Positions 1-8,727 of a stretch of DNA of 64,000 nt are shown here, piece by piece. Below the pieces are notes generated by a model that saw nothing but the letters and a program-made list of their open reading frames with translations, was not told the origin of the DNA and did no database searches. Source of the stretch: Alicyclobacillus herbarius DSM 13609 (GTDB taxonomy: Bacteria > Bacillota > Bacilli > Alicyclobacillales > Alicyclobacillaceae); assembly GCF_000430585.1 (NCBI RefSeq), contig NZ_AUMH01000009.1, positions 62,001-126,000 on the forward strand, read 5' to 3'. The translations under genes and the position numbers were made by a program. Within the stretch, counting starts at the first letter, position 1; every line of letters starts with the position of its first letter.

Positions 1-167
1 TCGCCGTCGGCCATTTCCGCAACGGTGTGCTGTTGTCCCCCGTCACAGCGCGCATCGTGCGGTCCATCCTCGATGAACAACCGCAGCCTGAACTCTGGTC
101 CGCGTTTGCGCCAGACGTCGTCTTGCGCCGTTCCAATCTCATACAACCCGAGGAGGCGAGTCTATGA
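1..167 (+). CDS. thiO: Glycine oxidase ThiO, C-terminal fragment
   Basis: The window opens inside this gene, in the frame starting at base 3. The visible 54 residues contain GHFRNGVLLSPVTA, the conserved C-terminal FAD-contact segment of glycine oxidases, followed by a short tail. ThiO oxidises glycine to dehydroglycine (iminoacetate), which ThiG needs to build the thiazole ring. The stop codon overlaps the thiS start (ATGA at 164-167), so the two are translationally coupled. The family match is inferred from the C-terminal motif alone, because the nucleotide-binding N-terminus lies outside the window. Confidence 0.85.
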   Translation, partial: AVGHFRNGVLLSPVTARIVRSILDEQPQPELWSAFAPDVVLRRSNLIQPEEASL

Positions 168-364
168 CTTTGACCATCAACGGCCAGATGCGCCAGGTTC
201 CGGATGGATTCACGGTGACCCAGTTGCTGGAACACCTCGACCTCGTTCGGGAACGGGTCGCGATTGAGTGCAATGGCGAGATTGTCAGTGCGGATGCCTT
301 CGCGCGGCATGTGTTGAACGACGGGGATACGCTGGAAATTGTCCGTTTTGTGGGCGGCGGTTGA
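164..364 (+). CDS. thiS: Sulfur carrier protein ThiS
   Basis: A 66-residue ubiquitin-fold sulfur carrier. It ends in VGGG, the Gly-Gly tail that is adenylated and converted to a thiocarboxylate to donate sulfur for thiazole synthesis. Length is normal for the family. It overlaps the thiO stop by four bases and sits 100 bases before thiG, the usual gene order. The adenylating enzyme ThiF is not in the window. Confidence 0.93.
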   Translation: MTLTINGQMRQVPDGFTVTQLLEHLDLVRERVAIECNGEIVSADAFARHVLNDGDTLEIVRFVGGG

Positions 365-464
365 TGCGATGGATACCTCCGAGAGTCCAAGGAGGGTGAG
401 GAGTGCCCCAGGCCATCCCCCCAACAGGCCCCGATTTTCAACGATAAACAAAGGAGTTGACGAC

Positions 465-1253
465 ATGGACCAGCCGTTGACCATTGCCGGGCGCAGTTTT
501 CGTTCTCGCCTGATGGTAGGCACAGGAAAGTACAGCACGTTTGCCCAAATGAAAGAGGCGCTCGACGCTTCGGGCGCAGAAATCGTCACCGTCGCGGTTC
601 GCCGCGTCAACCTCGACCGGCGCGAAGAGTCCCTGTTGGATTATATCGATCTCGACCGTTATTTCCTCCTCCCCAACACGGCCGGGTGCCACACCGCGGA
701 CGAAGCGGTGCGGACGGCTCGGCTGGCTCGGGCCGCTGGACTATCCAACTGGGTGAAACTAGAGGTCATTCCGGACGATGGCACCCTGCTGCCAGATCCG
801 GTGGCGACCGTAGAAGCGGCCAAACAGCTGGTGAAGGAAGGGTTTGTCGTGCTGCCGTATACCACGGACGACCATACCGTGGCCCGGCGACTCGTCGAAG
901 TCGGCTGCGCCACCGTGATGCCGTTCGGATCGGCCATTGGGACCGGGCAAGGGCTGGAAAGTCCAGAGCGCTTACAGCGTGTGATTGAGGCGGTCGACGG
1001 ACGCGTGCCCGTGGTGGTGGATGCGGGCATCGGTGCACCGTCGGACGCGGCCCTGGCGATGGAATTGGGCGCAGATGCGGTGCTTATCAACACGGCGATT
1101 GCCAAAGCTGACGATCCGGTCGTAATGGCAAAAGCCATGGCATACGCCGTCGAGGCTGGCCGGTTGGGGCGTCTAGCCGGACGCATTCGTAAGTCGTCCG
1201 TGGCTTCACCCAGCAGCCCGACCCAAGGATTGGTCGGCGAGGCGACCAGCTGA
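465..1253 (+). CDS. thiG: Thiazole synthase ThiG
   Basis: A 262-residue TIM-barrel enzyme that joins 1-deoxyxylulose 5-phosphate, dehydroglycine and ThiS thiocarboxylate into thiazole phosphate. The start MDQPLTIAG is chosen because AAGGAG (about 451-456) sits 8 bases upstream; an open frame extends upstream to 339 but overlaps thiS and has no family similarity. The WVKLEV segment carries the Schiff-base lysine, and [21 protein letters not shown] is the phosphate-binding end of the barrel. It is last of the visible thi genes. Confidence 0.95.
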   Translation: MDQPLTIAGRSFRSRLMVGTGKYSTFAQMKEALDASGAEIVTVAVRRVNLDRREESLLDYIDLDRYFLLPNTAGCHTADEAVRTARLARAAGLSNWVKLEVIPDDGTLLPDPVATVEAAKQLVKEGFVVLPYTTDDHTVARRLVEVGCATVMPFGSAIGTGQGLESPERLQRVIEAVDGRVPVVVDAGIGAPSDAALAMELGADAVLINTAIAKADDPVVMAKAMAYAVEAGRLGRLAGRIRKSSVASPSSPTQGLVGEATS

Positions 1254-1269
1254 CTTGGTGAGATAGAGA

Positions 1270-1296
1270 ACGGGGGCGCCTTGGGCGCGTCCCCGT
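1270..1296 (+). terminator. Probable terminator after thiG
   Basis: ACGGGG-GCGCC, a TTG loop, then GGCGC-GT-CCCCGT forms a GC-rich hairpin 17 bases after the thiG stop. There is no U tract after it, so its strength is uncertain. Confidence 0.4.
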
Positions 1297-1327
1297 CGCT
1301 TCAAAAGGGCTCGTTTGGTCGTAGGCT

Positions 1328-1453
1328 TCACCACGTACACTCCACTTCTCGCTGCCACGCATCGAGGCATTCCGGGCAGATAGCCGACTCCTGTTCACTG
1401 GCTTCCAACTCGCTGCCACAAATCCCGCACGCCGTGCGTTCACGCTCTTCCAT
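1328..1453 (-). CDS. 41-residue zinc-ribbon protein
   Basis: A short gene on the minus strand, convergent with thiG. The product has two CxxC pairs (C9-x2-C12 and C26-x2-C29) separated by 13 residues, the spacing of a small zinc ribbon, and ends ECTW. A strong purine-rich ribosome binding site (GAGGGGAG) lies about 7 bases before the ATG, which argues that it is translated. The function is unknown; similar tiny zinc-ribbon proteins are common in Bacilli. The alternative, chance occurrence of paired CxxC in a short frame, is less likely given the ribosome binding site. Confidence 0.65.
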   Translation of the reverse strand: MEERERTACGICGSELEASEQESAICPECLDAWQREVECTW

Positions 1454-1484
1454 TCGGATTTCTCCCCTCTCCTCTCTTTCGTCT

Positions 1485-1518
1485 CCAGATAACCCAGACA
1501 GAGCTAGTGTTTATCTGG
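1485..1518. promoter_or_regulatory. Inverted repeat upstream of the zinc-ribbon gene
   Basis: CCAGATAA and TTATCTGG form a perfect 8-base inverted repeat with an 18-base spacer, 32 bases upstream of the zinc-ribbon start codon. It could be an operator or the foot of a leader hairpin. No family is recognised. Confidence 0.3.
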
Positions 1519-1588
1519 ATAAATCCGATTTTAATACATAATTCGGCGTGCGGGCAATCCTTATTTCAGACTATTTCAATGAAAATAT

Positions 1589-1621
1589 GAAAAAAGGCAG
1601 GGTAGAAGGTCGCACCCTGCC
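1589..1621 (-). terminator. Intrinsic terminator of pepF
   Basis: Read on the minus strand: GGCAGGGT, 10-base loop, ACCCTGCC, then TTTTTT. It lies about 50 bases past the pepF stop. Confidence 0.85.
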
Positions 1622-1673
1622 CACGCATGCCCCCTGCCGCAACAAGGAGGTTGAGCCACGGTTCTGGACGGAC

Positions 1674-3464
1674 TCACGCAAGGGCGGAGACCGCCTCGAT
1701 AAACGCTTGCGCATCCGTCTTTAGGTGATGCATCGCCGCTTGCCAAAACTCGGGTTGGGTCAAATCCACCCCCAGGTGCTTGGCAGCCAGTTCCTCAGTC
1801 GTCATGCGCCCCGTATCCCGCAGGAGATTGACATAGCGCTGGGCAAACTTTGGGCCCTCCTGACGCGCGCGGGCATAAATGCCCGTACTGAATAGATAAC
1901 CAAACGTATACGGAAAGTTGTAAAAGGGCACGTCCGTGATGTAAAAGTGGAGCTTGGATGCCCAGAAGCGAGGATGGTATTGGCTAAGCGCCCCACAAAA
2001 CGCTTCTCGCTCTGCCTCTTCCATCAGCTGATTCAGTTCCTCGGCGCTCACCATGCCCTGCCGCCGGCGTGCATAAAACCGCATTTCAAACAAAAACCGG
2101 GCGTGGATGTTCATGAACATGGCTACACTTTGCATCACCTTGGTGTCCAACATGGCCAACCGCTCCAAAGGTGATTCTGCCGCTGCCAGCGCTGCGTCCG
2201 CGACAATCGCCTCCGCGAACGTCGACGCGGTCTCGGCGACGTTCATAGCGTATTGTCCAGCCAAGTACGGAATCCCCTGCATCACGTGCTGATGATACGC
2301 GTGTCCCAACTCATGCGCGAGTGTTGCCACGTTATCTGCCGTGCCGGAGAAGGTCATAAAAATGCGCGTCTGTTCACTCTCCGGGAAGCTGGTGCAGAAT
2401 CCGCCCGGTCGCTTGCCTGGCCTATCCTCCGCCTCAATCCACCGCCGTTCGAAACAAGACCGGGCGAAATCCGCCATATCCGGACTGAAGCGAGCAAAGT
2501 GCTCCAGGATAAAATCGCGGGCCTCATCCGGAGAAAACGTCTTATCCTGCGATCCGACCGGTGCGTCGACGTCATGCCAGGCTAGTTTCTCCAATCCGAG
2601 CAGCCGCGCCTTGGCCGCAAGCGCCTGGACAAACGTCTCCTTGTGCTCGACAATTACCCCCCACATTGTCTCCAGCGTCTTACCGCTCATCCGATTGACC
2701 TCAAGGGGTTCCGCCAAGACGTCGTTCCACCCGCGCGCCTTGTAGACCGCCAAGCGATATCCGGCCAAGTGATTGAGTGTCTGCGCGTAGAGGTCCTGCT
2801 GCTTGGCAAACGCCTCCTCGAAGCGCTCAAACACACGCTCCCGAACGCTGCGCTGGCCGTCCCGCAGCTTGTTGTTCGCCTGTCCCACCGACAGCTGTAC
2901 AGTCTGGCCGTTTTCTTCGTAGGGAATCAAGGTTTTGCCAATCAACGAATAGTAGAAGTTTCCCCAGGCGTGATACCCGTTCACTGCCAAATCGGAGATC
3001 AGCGCCTCCTGTGCGGCTGGCAGCCTGCGCGCCGCCCGCTGCCGCCATTCCGTTAGCGCGAAGGCAATCGGAGCCACCCTGGGTTCTTGGATGAGGGTCT
3101 GCCAAAGCGTGTCGGGAATCCGCCCGACTACCTCTTCGGCGACGACGGAGACGGATTCGTACGTCGCGGATAGCTGGTTCACCCGCCCTTCCAACAGCTT
3201 GGCCTGTTGGTCATACACATCCTGCGCCGACAGACAGCTGACGAACGCCCCGGCCTCGCTGAGGCGTTTCGATACGCTTTCGAACGGCTGCAAAAACGCC
3301 AACCAACCCTCCACATCCATGTCCGGCGCAAGCGTATCCGCCGCCACGCGCAGTGCTTGCAAATCTGCCTCCAGTCTGGAGAGAAACTGTTGAAACCGTT
3401 CCGACGTACTCCCGCCTGGGAATATGACATCCAGGTCCCAGGTGGGGTTCCATGAAGCTGCCAC
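1674..3464 (-). CDS. pepF: Oligoendopeptidase F-family M3 metallopeptidase
   Basis: About 596 residues, the normal size for cytosolic PepF/M3B zinc peptidases that cut short peptides. The zinc site HELGH is at about residues 384-388, inside LAHELGHAYHQHV, and the usual N-terminal helical domain precedes it. The GTG at 3464 is preferred because AAAAGGGAG lies about 7 bases upstream; the frame is open to an ATG at 3509 that lacks a ribosome binding site. The family mostly handles peptide turnover; the specific substrate is not evident. It is monocistronic, with its own terminator. Confidence 0.9.
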   Translation of the reverse strand: MAASWNPTWDLDVIFPGGSTSERFQQFLSRLEADLQALRVAADTLAPDMDVEGWLAFLQPFESVSKRLSEAGAFVSCLSAQDVYDQQAKLLEGRVNQLSATYESVSVVAEEVVGRIPDTLWQTLIQEPRVAPIAFALTEWRQRAARRLPAAQEALISDLAVNGYHAWGNFYYSLIGKTLIPYEENGQTVQLSVGQANNKLRDGQRSVRERVFERFEEAFAKQQDLYAQTLNHLAGYRLAVYKARGWNDVLAEPLEVNRMSGKTLETMWGVIVEHKETFVQALAAKARLLGLEKLAWHDVDAPVGSQDKTFSPDEARDFILEHFARFSPDMADFARSCFERRWIEAEDRPGKRPGGFCTSFPESEQTRIFMTFSGTADNVATLAHELGHAYHQHVMQGIPYLAGQYAMNVAETASTFAEAIVADAALAAAESPLERLAMLDTKVMQSVAMFMNIHARFLFEMRFYARRRQGMVSAEELNQLMEEAEREAFCGALSQYHPRFWASKLHFYITDVPFYNFPYTFGYLFSTGIYARARQEGPKFAQRYVNLLRDTGRMTTEELAAKHLGVDLTQPEFWQAAMHHLKTDAQAFIEAVSALA

Positions 3465-3486
3465 ACAATCCGCTCCCTTTTCGAGA

Positions 3487-3506
3487 TTGTCCAGACACGC
3501 ACTTTT
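3487..3506 (+). repeat. Dispersed motif TTGTCCRGACACRCAYTTT, copy 1
   Basis: A 20-base segment beside the pepF start, pointing away from pepF, that resembles segments at 23534, 33724, 38381 and 46406. The first bases contain a near-palindromic TGTCC-GACA core. Confidence 0.35.
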
Positions 3507-3670
3507 CATTGGGTATGCTCACGAATACCGTAACACGGTCCAGAAAAAAGCCGTGTCTCCTACCACTGTATCAATATTTGGCAAGTCTGTCATGCACATG
3601 TGTAGGTCTTCATACCTCGTTTCGCAGCACCCGCAGATACGCCTGGCGGGTATGTGTCCATATTTGTCTT

Positions 3671-3680
3671 GTGGTATACA
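3671..3680 (+). promoter_or_regulatory. Possible extended -10 promoter for the LysR gene
   Basis: TGG-TATACA fits an extended -10 (TGnTATAAT), about 100 bases before the LysR start. No good -35 is seen 17 bases upstream. The rest of the 316-base pepF-LysR divergent gap shows nothing else convincing. Confidence 0.35.
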
Positions 3681-3781
3681 ATACTAGTGCAGCCTGAACG
3701 AGGTATGCGTCCGCTCAAGGACGATTCAGATAGAGGTCGTCTGGAAACGCATTTACACGCATTTATCAAGGAGGATTGCCC

Positions 3782-4666
3782 GTGGACACCAAAGACGTAT
3801 CACTGTTCCTGGCGATTGCGCGCATCGGCTCCATCTCGCGCACGGCGGAACAGTTGTTCATGTCGCAATCCACCGTCACCACCCGCCTGCAACGGCTGGA
3901 ACGGGCGCTCGGATACGAGTTGTTTGAGCGTCAGGCCAGCGGCGTGAAACTCACCCCGGCTGGCGAACGTTTCCTGCCATTGGCCGAACGCCTGCAAGCC
4001 CTGGAACAACAGATGTTAAACCCGGACAACAGCGAGACGCCTATCTTGCGCATCATGTCCGGACGCGCGTTTGTCTCCACCGATGTCCCAGAGTGCTTGA
4101 CGCGGATGCTGCGTCAAGCGCGCGTACACCTGAAAGTCCGCATGGGGTTGTACGATGAGATGAAAGACGCTCTGTTGGCTAATCAGGTGGAATTTTGCTT
4201 TCTCGGTGAACCCATTTACCACCCGAACGTGGTCCTCAAAGAATTCACGCCAGACCCCATCGACTTGGTGGTTCCAGCCAATCACTATCTAGTGCACGCC
4301 TTCCAGGACGTAAAGATGCTGGCCGGAGAGCCCTTCATCGCGTTCGGGCGGTCTACATCCCCGTTTCGACAGCGCGTCATGAGTTTACTCGCCCGTAGGC
4401 AGGTGTATCCCAACGTGCGCATGGAACTGGACAGCTTTGACGGCGTAAAAGCCATGGTCGGGCACGGCCTGGGCCTTTCGCTGCTGCCGCGCCGTACCCT
4501 GTATGATGCCGCCAGTAAGCGGTGCGCGGTCATTCCGGTCGGTCATCCGGAATTCGTACGCCCCACCTACCTGGCCTACCCGCGCAACCTGGAGGGCAAC
4601 CCGCTGGTCCGCCGCTTTGTCAGCGTGGTCGCCGCTTATTACAGCGAAGGGCAGACAAACAAGTAA
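3782..4666 (+). CDS. LysR-family transcriptional regulator
   Basis: A 294-residue regulator. The N-terminal winged helix-turn-helix is clear (SISRTAEQLFMSQSTVTTRL, about residues 17-36, then LERALGYELFERQ), followed by a substrate-binding-protein-like effector domain. The GTG at 3782 is chosen because AAGGAGG ends 7 bases before it; the in-frame TTG at 3776 would be one base from that site. It is followed 16 bases later by a TetR gene, so the two regulators probably share a transcript. No adjacent metabolic operon reveals the effector; pepF is divergent and is the only obvious candidate target. Confidence 0.9.
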   Translation: MDTKDVSLFLAIARIGSISRTAEQLFMSQSTVTTRLQRLERALGYELFERQASGVKLTPAGERFLPLAERLQALEQQMLNPDNSETPILRIMSGRAFVSTDVPECLTRMLRQARVHLKVRMGLYDEMKDALLANQVEFCFLGEPIYHPNVVLKEFTPDPIDLVVPANHYLVHAFQDVKMLAGEPFIAFGRSTSPFRQRVMSLLARRQVYPNVRMELDSFDGVKAMVGHGLGLSLLPRRTLYDAASKRCAVIPVGHPEFVRPTYLAYPRNLEGNPLVRRFVSVVAAYYSEGQTNK

Positions 4667-4682
4667 GAAAGGACGCAATGCT

Positions 4683-5294
4683 ATGCGGCAGCCCATGAGC
4701 CGAGAAGAGCGCCATCGGCATATCCTGGATACGGCCAAGCGCCTGTTTCAAGAACGCGGTTACGAAAACGTCACCATCGCCGACGTGATTGCGGCCAGCA
4801 ACATCGCCCGCGGCACCTTTTACCTGCACTTTCATTCCCTTGAACACCTGTTGTCCGACCTGTTTGAGGAGACGGTCAACACCGCCTGGGAGCGCATCGC
4901 CCCCATTCTCGCCGACAACGCGCTGTCCTTTGAAGCGCGGACGATGGCGGTCATTGATGCTGTCCTGAGGCTGTTTGGGGACGATCCGTCCCTCGGTGCG
5001 GTCTTCTACTGCGGCGGGGGCCGTGCCTTTGTCGAAACCAAGCAGCGTGCCATGTATGACCGGTTCGGCTCCCGTCTCGTCGAGGCGCTGGAGCGACGCC
5101 ACCCGGGTGTATCCATTCCGCACCTAGACTGGACCGTCAAGATGCTCATCGCCTTGGTCGGCGATATGGCCTTCTACGCGACGACCGAGGTCGCTCCCGA
5201 GGAGCGCAATGCATTTGAACAACGCCTATACGAATTCGTCCTCGCCGGCATCCGCAGCCACCTCGCCCCTCACATCCCACTCGACGGCATCTGA
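4683..5294 (+). CDS. TetR-family transcriptional regulator
   Basis: About 203 residues. The DNA-binding helix-turn-helix is at about residues 24-48 (ENVTIADVIAASNIARGTFY, then LHFHS), followed by an all-helical ligand domain. The ATG at 4683 follows AAAGGA by 9 bases. The open frame extends upstream into the LysR gene but lacks a signal there. It is a probable operon partner of the LysR gene. The target and ligand are unknown; QacR/AcrR-like repressors often control pumps or fatty-acid genes, but nothing here ties it to one. Confidence 0.9.
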   Translation: MRQPMSREERHRHILDTAKRLFQERGYENVTIADVIAASNIARGTFYLHFHSLEHLLSDLFEETVNTAWERIAPILADNALSFEARTMAVIDAVLRLFGDDPSLGAVFYCGGGRAFVETKQRAMYDRFGSRLVEALERRHPGVSIPHLDWTVKMLIALVGDMAFYATTEVAPEERNAFEQRLYEFVLAGIRSHLAPHIPLDGI

Positions 5295-5321
5295 CAAGAG
5301 AGCTGTTTGGGGCAACTGCGA

Positions 5322-5361
5322 GAAAAGGGCTGACGGGGCGGCGTGTCCGCCCCGTCAGCCC
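5322..5361 (-). terminator. Strong terminator of tkt
   Basis: A perfect 15-base stem (GGGCTGACGGGGCGG pairing with CCGCCCCGTCAGCCC, 5-base loop). On the minus strand it is followed by TTTTCT. It serves tkt and may also stop reads from the TetR gene. Confidence 0.85.
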
Positions 5362-5383
5362 CTCACAAGCATCCCTTGCTCGG

Positions 5384-7378
5384 TCAGCCCACTGAAAGCA
5401 GCTCCTTCGCCAGGCTCACTACGTGATCCAGCGTAAATCCGTACTTTTCGACCACCACATTCCCAGGCGCCGAGGCCCCGAACCGGTCGATGCCAAAGAC
5501 GACGCCCTCGCTGCCGACATACTTGTGCCACGGCATCGGGTGCGCCATCTCGACGGCCAGGCGCCGCTTGACGCCGCTGGGCAGAACCTGCTCGCGGTAA
5601 GCCGCGTCCTGGCGGTCAAACAACTCCATGGAAGTCATGTTCACGACGCGCACCGCCACACCCTCAGCCGCCAATTTCTTGCCGGCTTCCAGCACCAAGT
5701 GCACTTCGGAACCGCTGGCCAACAGAATCAACTGCGGGTTGCTGCCATGCTCGTACAGGACATAGCCGCCGCGGGCAAAATCGCCTTTATGTTCCTTGAC
5801 CTCAGGCAAGACCGGCAGCTTCTGCCGCGTCAGCGCCAAGGCGACCGGACCGTCACGGTGTTCCAGCGCATACCGGAAGGCCAAGGCGGTTTCCGTCGCG
5901 TCCGCCGGACGGAACACGGTATAGCCCGGAATCGCCCGTAACGAAGCCAACTGTTCAATCGGTTCGTGCGTCGGGCCATCTTCACCCACGGCGATGCTGT
6001 CGTGCGTAAACACGTGCAGGACCGGCTGCTTCATCAGCGCCGCCAAACGAATGGATGGACGCAGATAGTCGCAGAAGACCAAGAACGTGCCCGCGTATGG
6101 AATGACGCCTCCGTGCAGCGCGATGCCGTTGAGCGCCGCACCCATGGCGTGTTCGCGTACGCCATAGAAGACGTTCTTGCCGGCATAGTCTTCGCGACCA
6201 AAGTGCCCTTCGCCTTCAATCAGGGTCTTGTTGGACCCGGACAAATCGGCCGATCCGCCCAAGATTGTCGGCACATGCGGCGCCACTGCGTTGACCACCT
6301 TGCCGAACGCGTCGCGGGTGGCAACACTGCCCTCAAAGTTCGGAAGCACGTTCTCCCAATCCACGTTCACACGGCCATGCAGGGCGTCGACGAACTGCTG
6401 CGCCAAATCCGGAAACTCACGCCCGTACGCCTCAAACGCTTCGTTCCACTCAGCCTCCAGTTTAGCGCCTTGCTCAGCCAACTGAGCGAAGTGGGCCCGC
6501 ACTTCATCCGGCACGAAGAAGTCTTCATACTCCCAACCATAGGTCTCTTTCGCCGCGCGCGCTTCCTCTTTTCCGAGCGGCGAGCCGTGGACCTTGGACG
6601 TTCCCTGTTTATTCGGCGCACCGTAGCCAATCACCGTCTTCACTTCAATCAGTGTCGGCTTGTCCGACGACGCCTTCGCCTTTTCAATCGCCCGGGAAAT
6701 CTCGTCGAGGTCGTTCCCGTCCTCGACCCGCAGGACGTTCCAGCCGCAGGCGACAAACCGCGCCTTCACGTCTTCGGTAAACGACCAACTGGTGGGGCCG
6801 TCGAGCGAGATGTCATTCGAGTCGTAGAGGACAATCAACTTGTTCAGGCCGAGGTGACCAGCCAACGAAACGGCCTCGGCCGCCACGCCCTCCATCAAAT
6901 CGCCGTCGCCGCAGAGGACATATGTATAGTGATCCACCAACTCTCGGCCGGGACGGTTAAACCGCGCTGCCAAAAAGCGTTCCGCCATCGCCATTCCCAC
7001 GGCCATCGCTATTCCTTGCCCGAGCGGGCCTGTGGTTGCCTCGACCCCAGGGGTGTGCCCGTATTCCGGGTGGCCCGGCGTCTTGGAACCCCACTGCCGA
7101 AACTGCTTCAGGTCATCCAAACTGACATCATAGCCGGACAAATGCAACAGGCTGTACAACAGCATGGAGCCATGACCGGCGGACAAAACGAAGCGATCCC
7201 GGTTGAACCAGGCCGGGTTTTTCGGGTTATGACGCAAATAGCGACTCCACAATACGTAAGCCATTGGCGCGGCGCCCATCGGCAGCCCCGGATGCCCGGA
7301 GTTGGCGGCTTCAATCGCGTCAATGGACAGAGTGCGAATGGTCTTGACCGAAAGCTGGTCTATCTCTGTAAATGCCAT
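5384..7378 (-). CDS. tkt: Transketolase
   Basis: About 664 residues, a thiamine-diphosphate enzyme of the pentose phosphate pathway that moves two-carbon units between sugar phosphates. The N-terminal signature [20 protein letters not shown], the ThDP/Mg site [14 protein letters not shown] and the C-terminal transketolase domain are all present. AAAGGAG overlaps possible GTG starts at 7390 and 7384; ATG 7378 (MAFTEIDQ) is chosen with 11-base spacing, but GTG 7384 is possible. It is transcribed alone. Its cofactor need fits with the two thiamine loci in the window. Confidence 0.97.
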   Translation of the reverse strand: MAFTEIDQLSVKTIRTLSIDAIEAANSGHPGLPMGAAPMAYVLWSRYLRHNPKNPAWFNRDRFVLSAGHGSMLLYSLLHLSGYDVSLDDLKQFRQWGSKTPGHPEYGHTPGVEATTGPLGQGIAMAVGMAMAERFLAARFNRPGRELVDHYTYVLCGDGDLMEGVAAEAVSLAGHLGLNKLIVLYDSNDISLDGPTSWSFTEDVKARFVACGWNVLRVEDGNDLDEISRAIEKAKASSDKPTLIEVKTVIGYGAPNKQGTSKVHGSPLGKEEARAAKETYGWEYEDFFVPDEVRAHFAQLAEQGAKLEAEWNEAFEAYGREFPDLAQQFVDALHGRVNVDWENVLPNFEGSVATRDAFGKVVNAVAPHVPTILGGSADLSGSNKTLIEGEGHFGREDYAGKNVFYGVREHAMGAALNGIALHGGVIPYAGTFLVFCDYLRPSIRLAALMKQPVLHVFTHDSIAVGEDGPTHEPIEQLASLRAIPGYTVFRPADATETALAFRYALEHRDGPVALALTRQKLPVLPEVKEHKGDFARGGYVLYEHGSNPQLILLASGSEVHLVLEAGKKLAAEGVAVRVVNMTSMELFDRQDAAYREQVLPSGVKRRLAVEMAHPMPWHKYVGSEGVVFGIDRFGASAPGNVVVEKYGFTLDHVVSLAKELLSVG

Positions 7379-7562
7379 TTCCACATCCACTCCTTTGTTG
7401 GCATGACTGCGCCCTTCCTATGATACCACGAGGCGGCCGTGGACACATCATTCACAATTCAGCCGCACGCTGGACACGAAAGCGTCACCACTTTGACGCA
7501 ATGGGTTCTGGCTCTACCGGATTCGTACCGGTAGGCTTATACATGGAAGGGGCAGCAGGACG

Positions 7563-8615
7563 ATGACCACATCGATTACCATCATCCTTCTCATATGGAC
7601 ATGTGTGTTCGTATACGGAATGTTTGCCTGCGTCGACTTGGGTGCCAGCATCTGGTACGCCTGGGCGTACTTTCGGAAACGGCGGGACGCACTGTACCTG
7701 ATTCATGGACAATTGTCTTCCTTTACCTGGACCATCATCCATGTTTTTCTCATCGTGATCGTCGTGGCCATGGTATGCTTCTTTCCGCCCACCGCCATGT
7801 TCGTGGCGACCAATCTGTTGGGGCCGGCGGCGGCCGCCCTGTTCCTGATGGTGCTGCGCGGAGGCTTTCTCGCGTTGCAGGCGGGCCGTTTCCGGCCGTC
7901 TACTGTGGCTGCAATTCTCCATGGCGGCAGTGGAATTCTCCTCCCCCTGCTGCTCGTAACGATTCTGCCCCTATCGGAAGGGGGCAGCGTTCACCCCGTA
8001 AACGGGTTACTCTATGTTCAACCATGGTCCTTTCTCAAGAGTCCTTTGCTCTGGGCATTTGCCGCCCTGTCCGTCGGCAGCGTCCTTTATCTCTCCGCCA
8101 TCCAATTGGCGGCCAGGGCGCAAAAAGCCGGCGCCCTGGCCGTCGAGCGGGAATTTACGCGGGCTGCGGCCCGGATCTTCAGCCTCACCTGGGTCGCAGC
8201 CCTGGCCACCTTCGCTTGCCTGCACGCCTTTGCTCCGCTGCACTTCTCTCGTTTGCTGCAGACTTGGCCTGCGCTGGTGAGCGCGACGCTGTTGTTCCCC
8301 ATTGTCATCTGGCTCCTTGTCCGTCAGCACAGCCGGCTGGCCCAGCTCTGCGCCGTCACCCAGTATATCCTGGCCGCATCCGCCTACTCGCTGACCCACC
8401 TGCCCTACTTGGTGTATCCCTATCTGACGGTCGACAACGCCTACACCGCTACCCTCGACCTGACCGACTCGGTGTTCGATGTGATTCAAACCGCCATCAT
8501 TTTCCTTATTCCTGCGGTATGGATCGGTTATCAAACCCACAAACACCTGCGGCGAAAACTCGAACAGCCGCTGGAAGCCGCGCCTGACTCCAATCCAAAA
8601 TCGAAGATTGGATGA
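7563..8615 (+). CDS. CydB-like membrane protein (cytochrome bd oxidase subunit II family)
   Basis: A 350-residue polytopic membrane protein with about eight or nine hydrophobic segments. The C-terminal part (YPYLTVDNAYTAT...VWIGYQTHKHL) resembles the end of cytochrome bd oxidase subunit II, where a similar YP..LT..NA motif precedes the last helix, and MVLRGGFLAL resembles the ILRG segment of CydB. There is no cydA next to it, which is unusual, since subunit I carries the hemes. It may pair with a distant CydA-like protein. The functional assignment is tentative. Confidence 0.5.
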   Translation: MTTSITIILLIWTCVFVYGMFACVDLGASIWYAWAYFRKRRDALYLIHGQLSSFTWTIIHVFLIVIVVAMVCFFPPTAMFVATNLLGPAAAALFLMVLRGGFLALQAGRFRPSTVAAILHGGSGILLPLLLVTILPLSEGGSVHPVNGLLYVQPWSFLKSPLLWAFAALSVGSVLYLSAIQLAARAQKAGALAVEREFTRAAARIFSLTWVAALATFACLHAFAPLHFSRLLQTWPALVSATLLFPIVIWLLVRQHSRLAQLCAVTQYILAASAYSLTHLPYLVYPYLTVDNAYTATLDLTDSVFDVIQTAIIFLIPAVWIGYQTHKHLRRKLEQPLEAAPDSNPKSKIG

Positions 8616-8727
8616 GCCAAGCCAGCTGGCAGCGGCTGGCGGCCGTCTTTGTCCGGGCAACACCCCGGTTTTCCGTACAGTATCCGGATAGTGCCCCATT
8701 CCCCATCTAGCAGTCTAGCATCCTGTG

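Noticed and set aside
5966-7423. A 485-codon open frame on the plus strand opposite transketolase
   Set aside because: It is antisense to a clear transketolase gene, has no family motif, and arises from the high GC content and codon bias.
7437-7480. Two GGACAC sequences between tkt and the CydB-like gene as further copies of the dispersed motif
   Set aside because: Only 6 or 7 bases match and the flanks differ; chance is sufficient.
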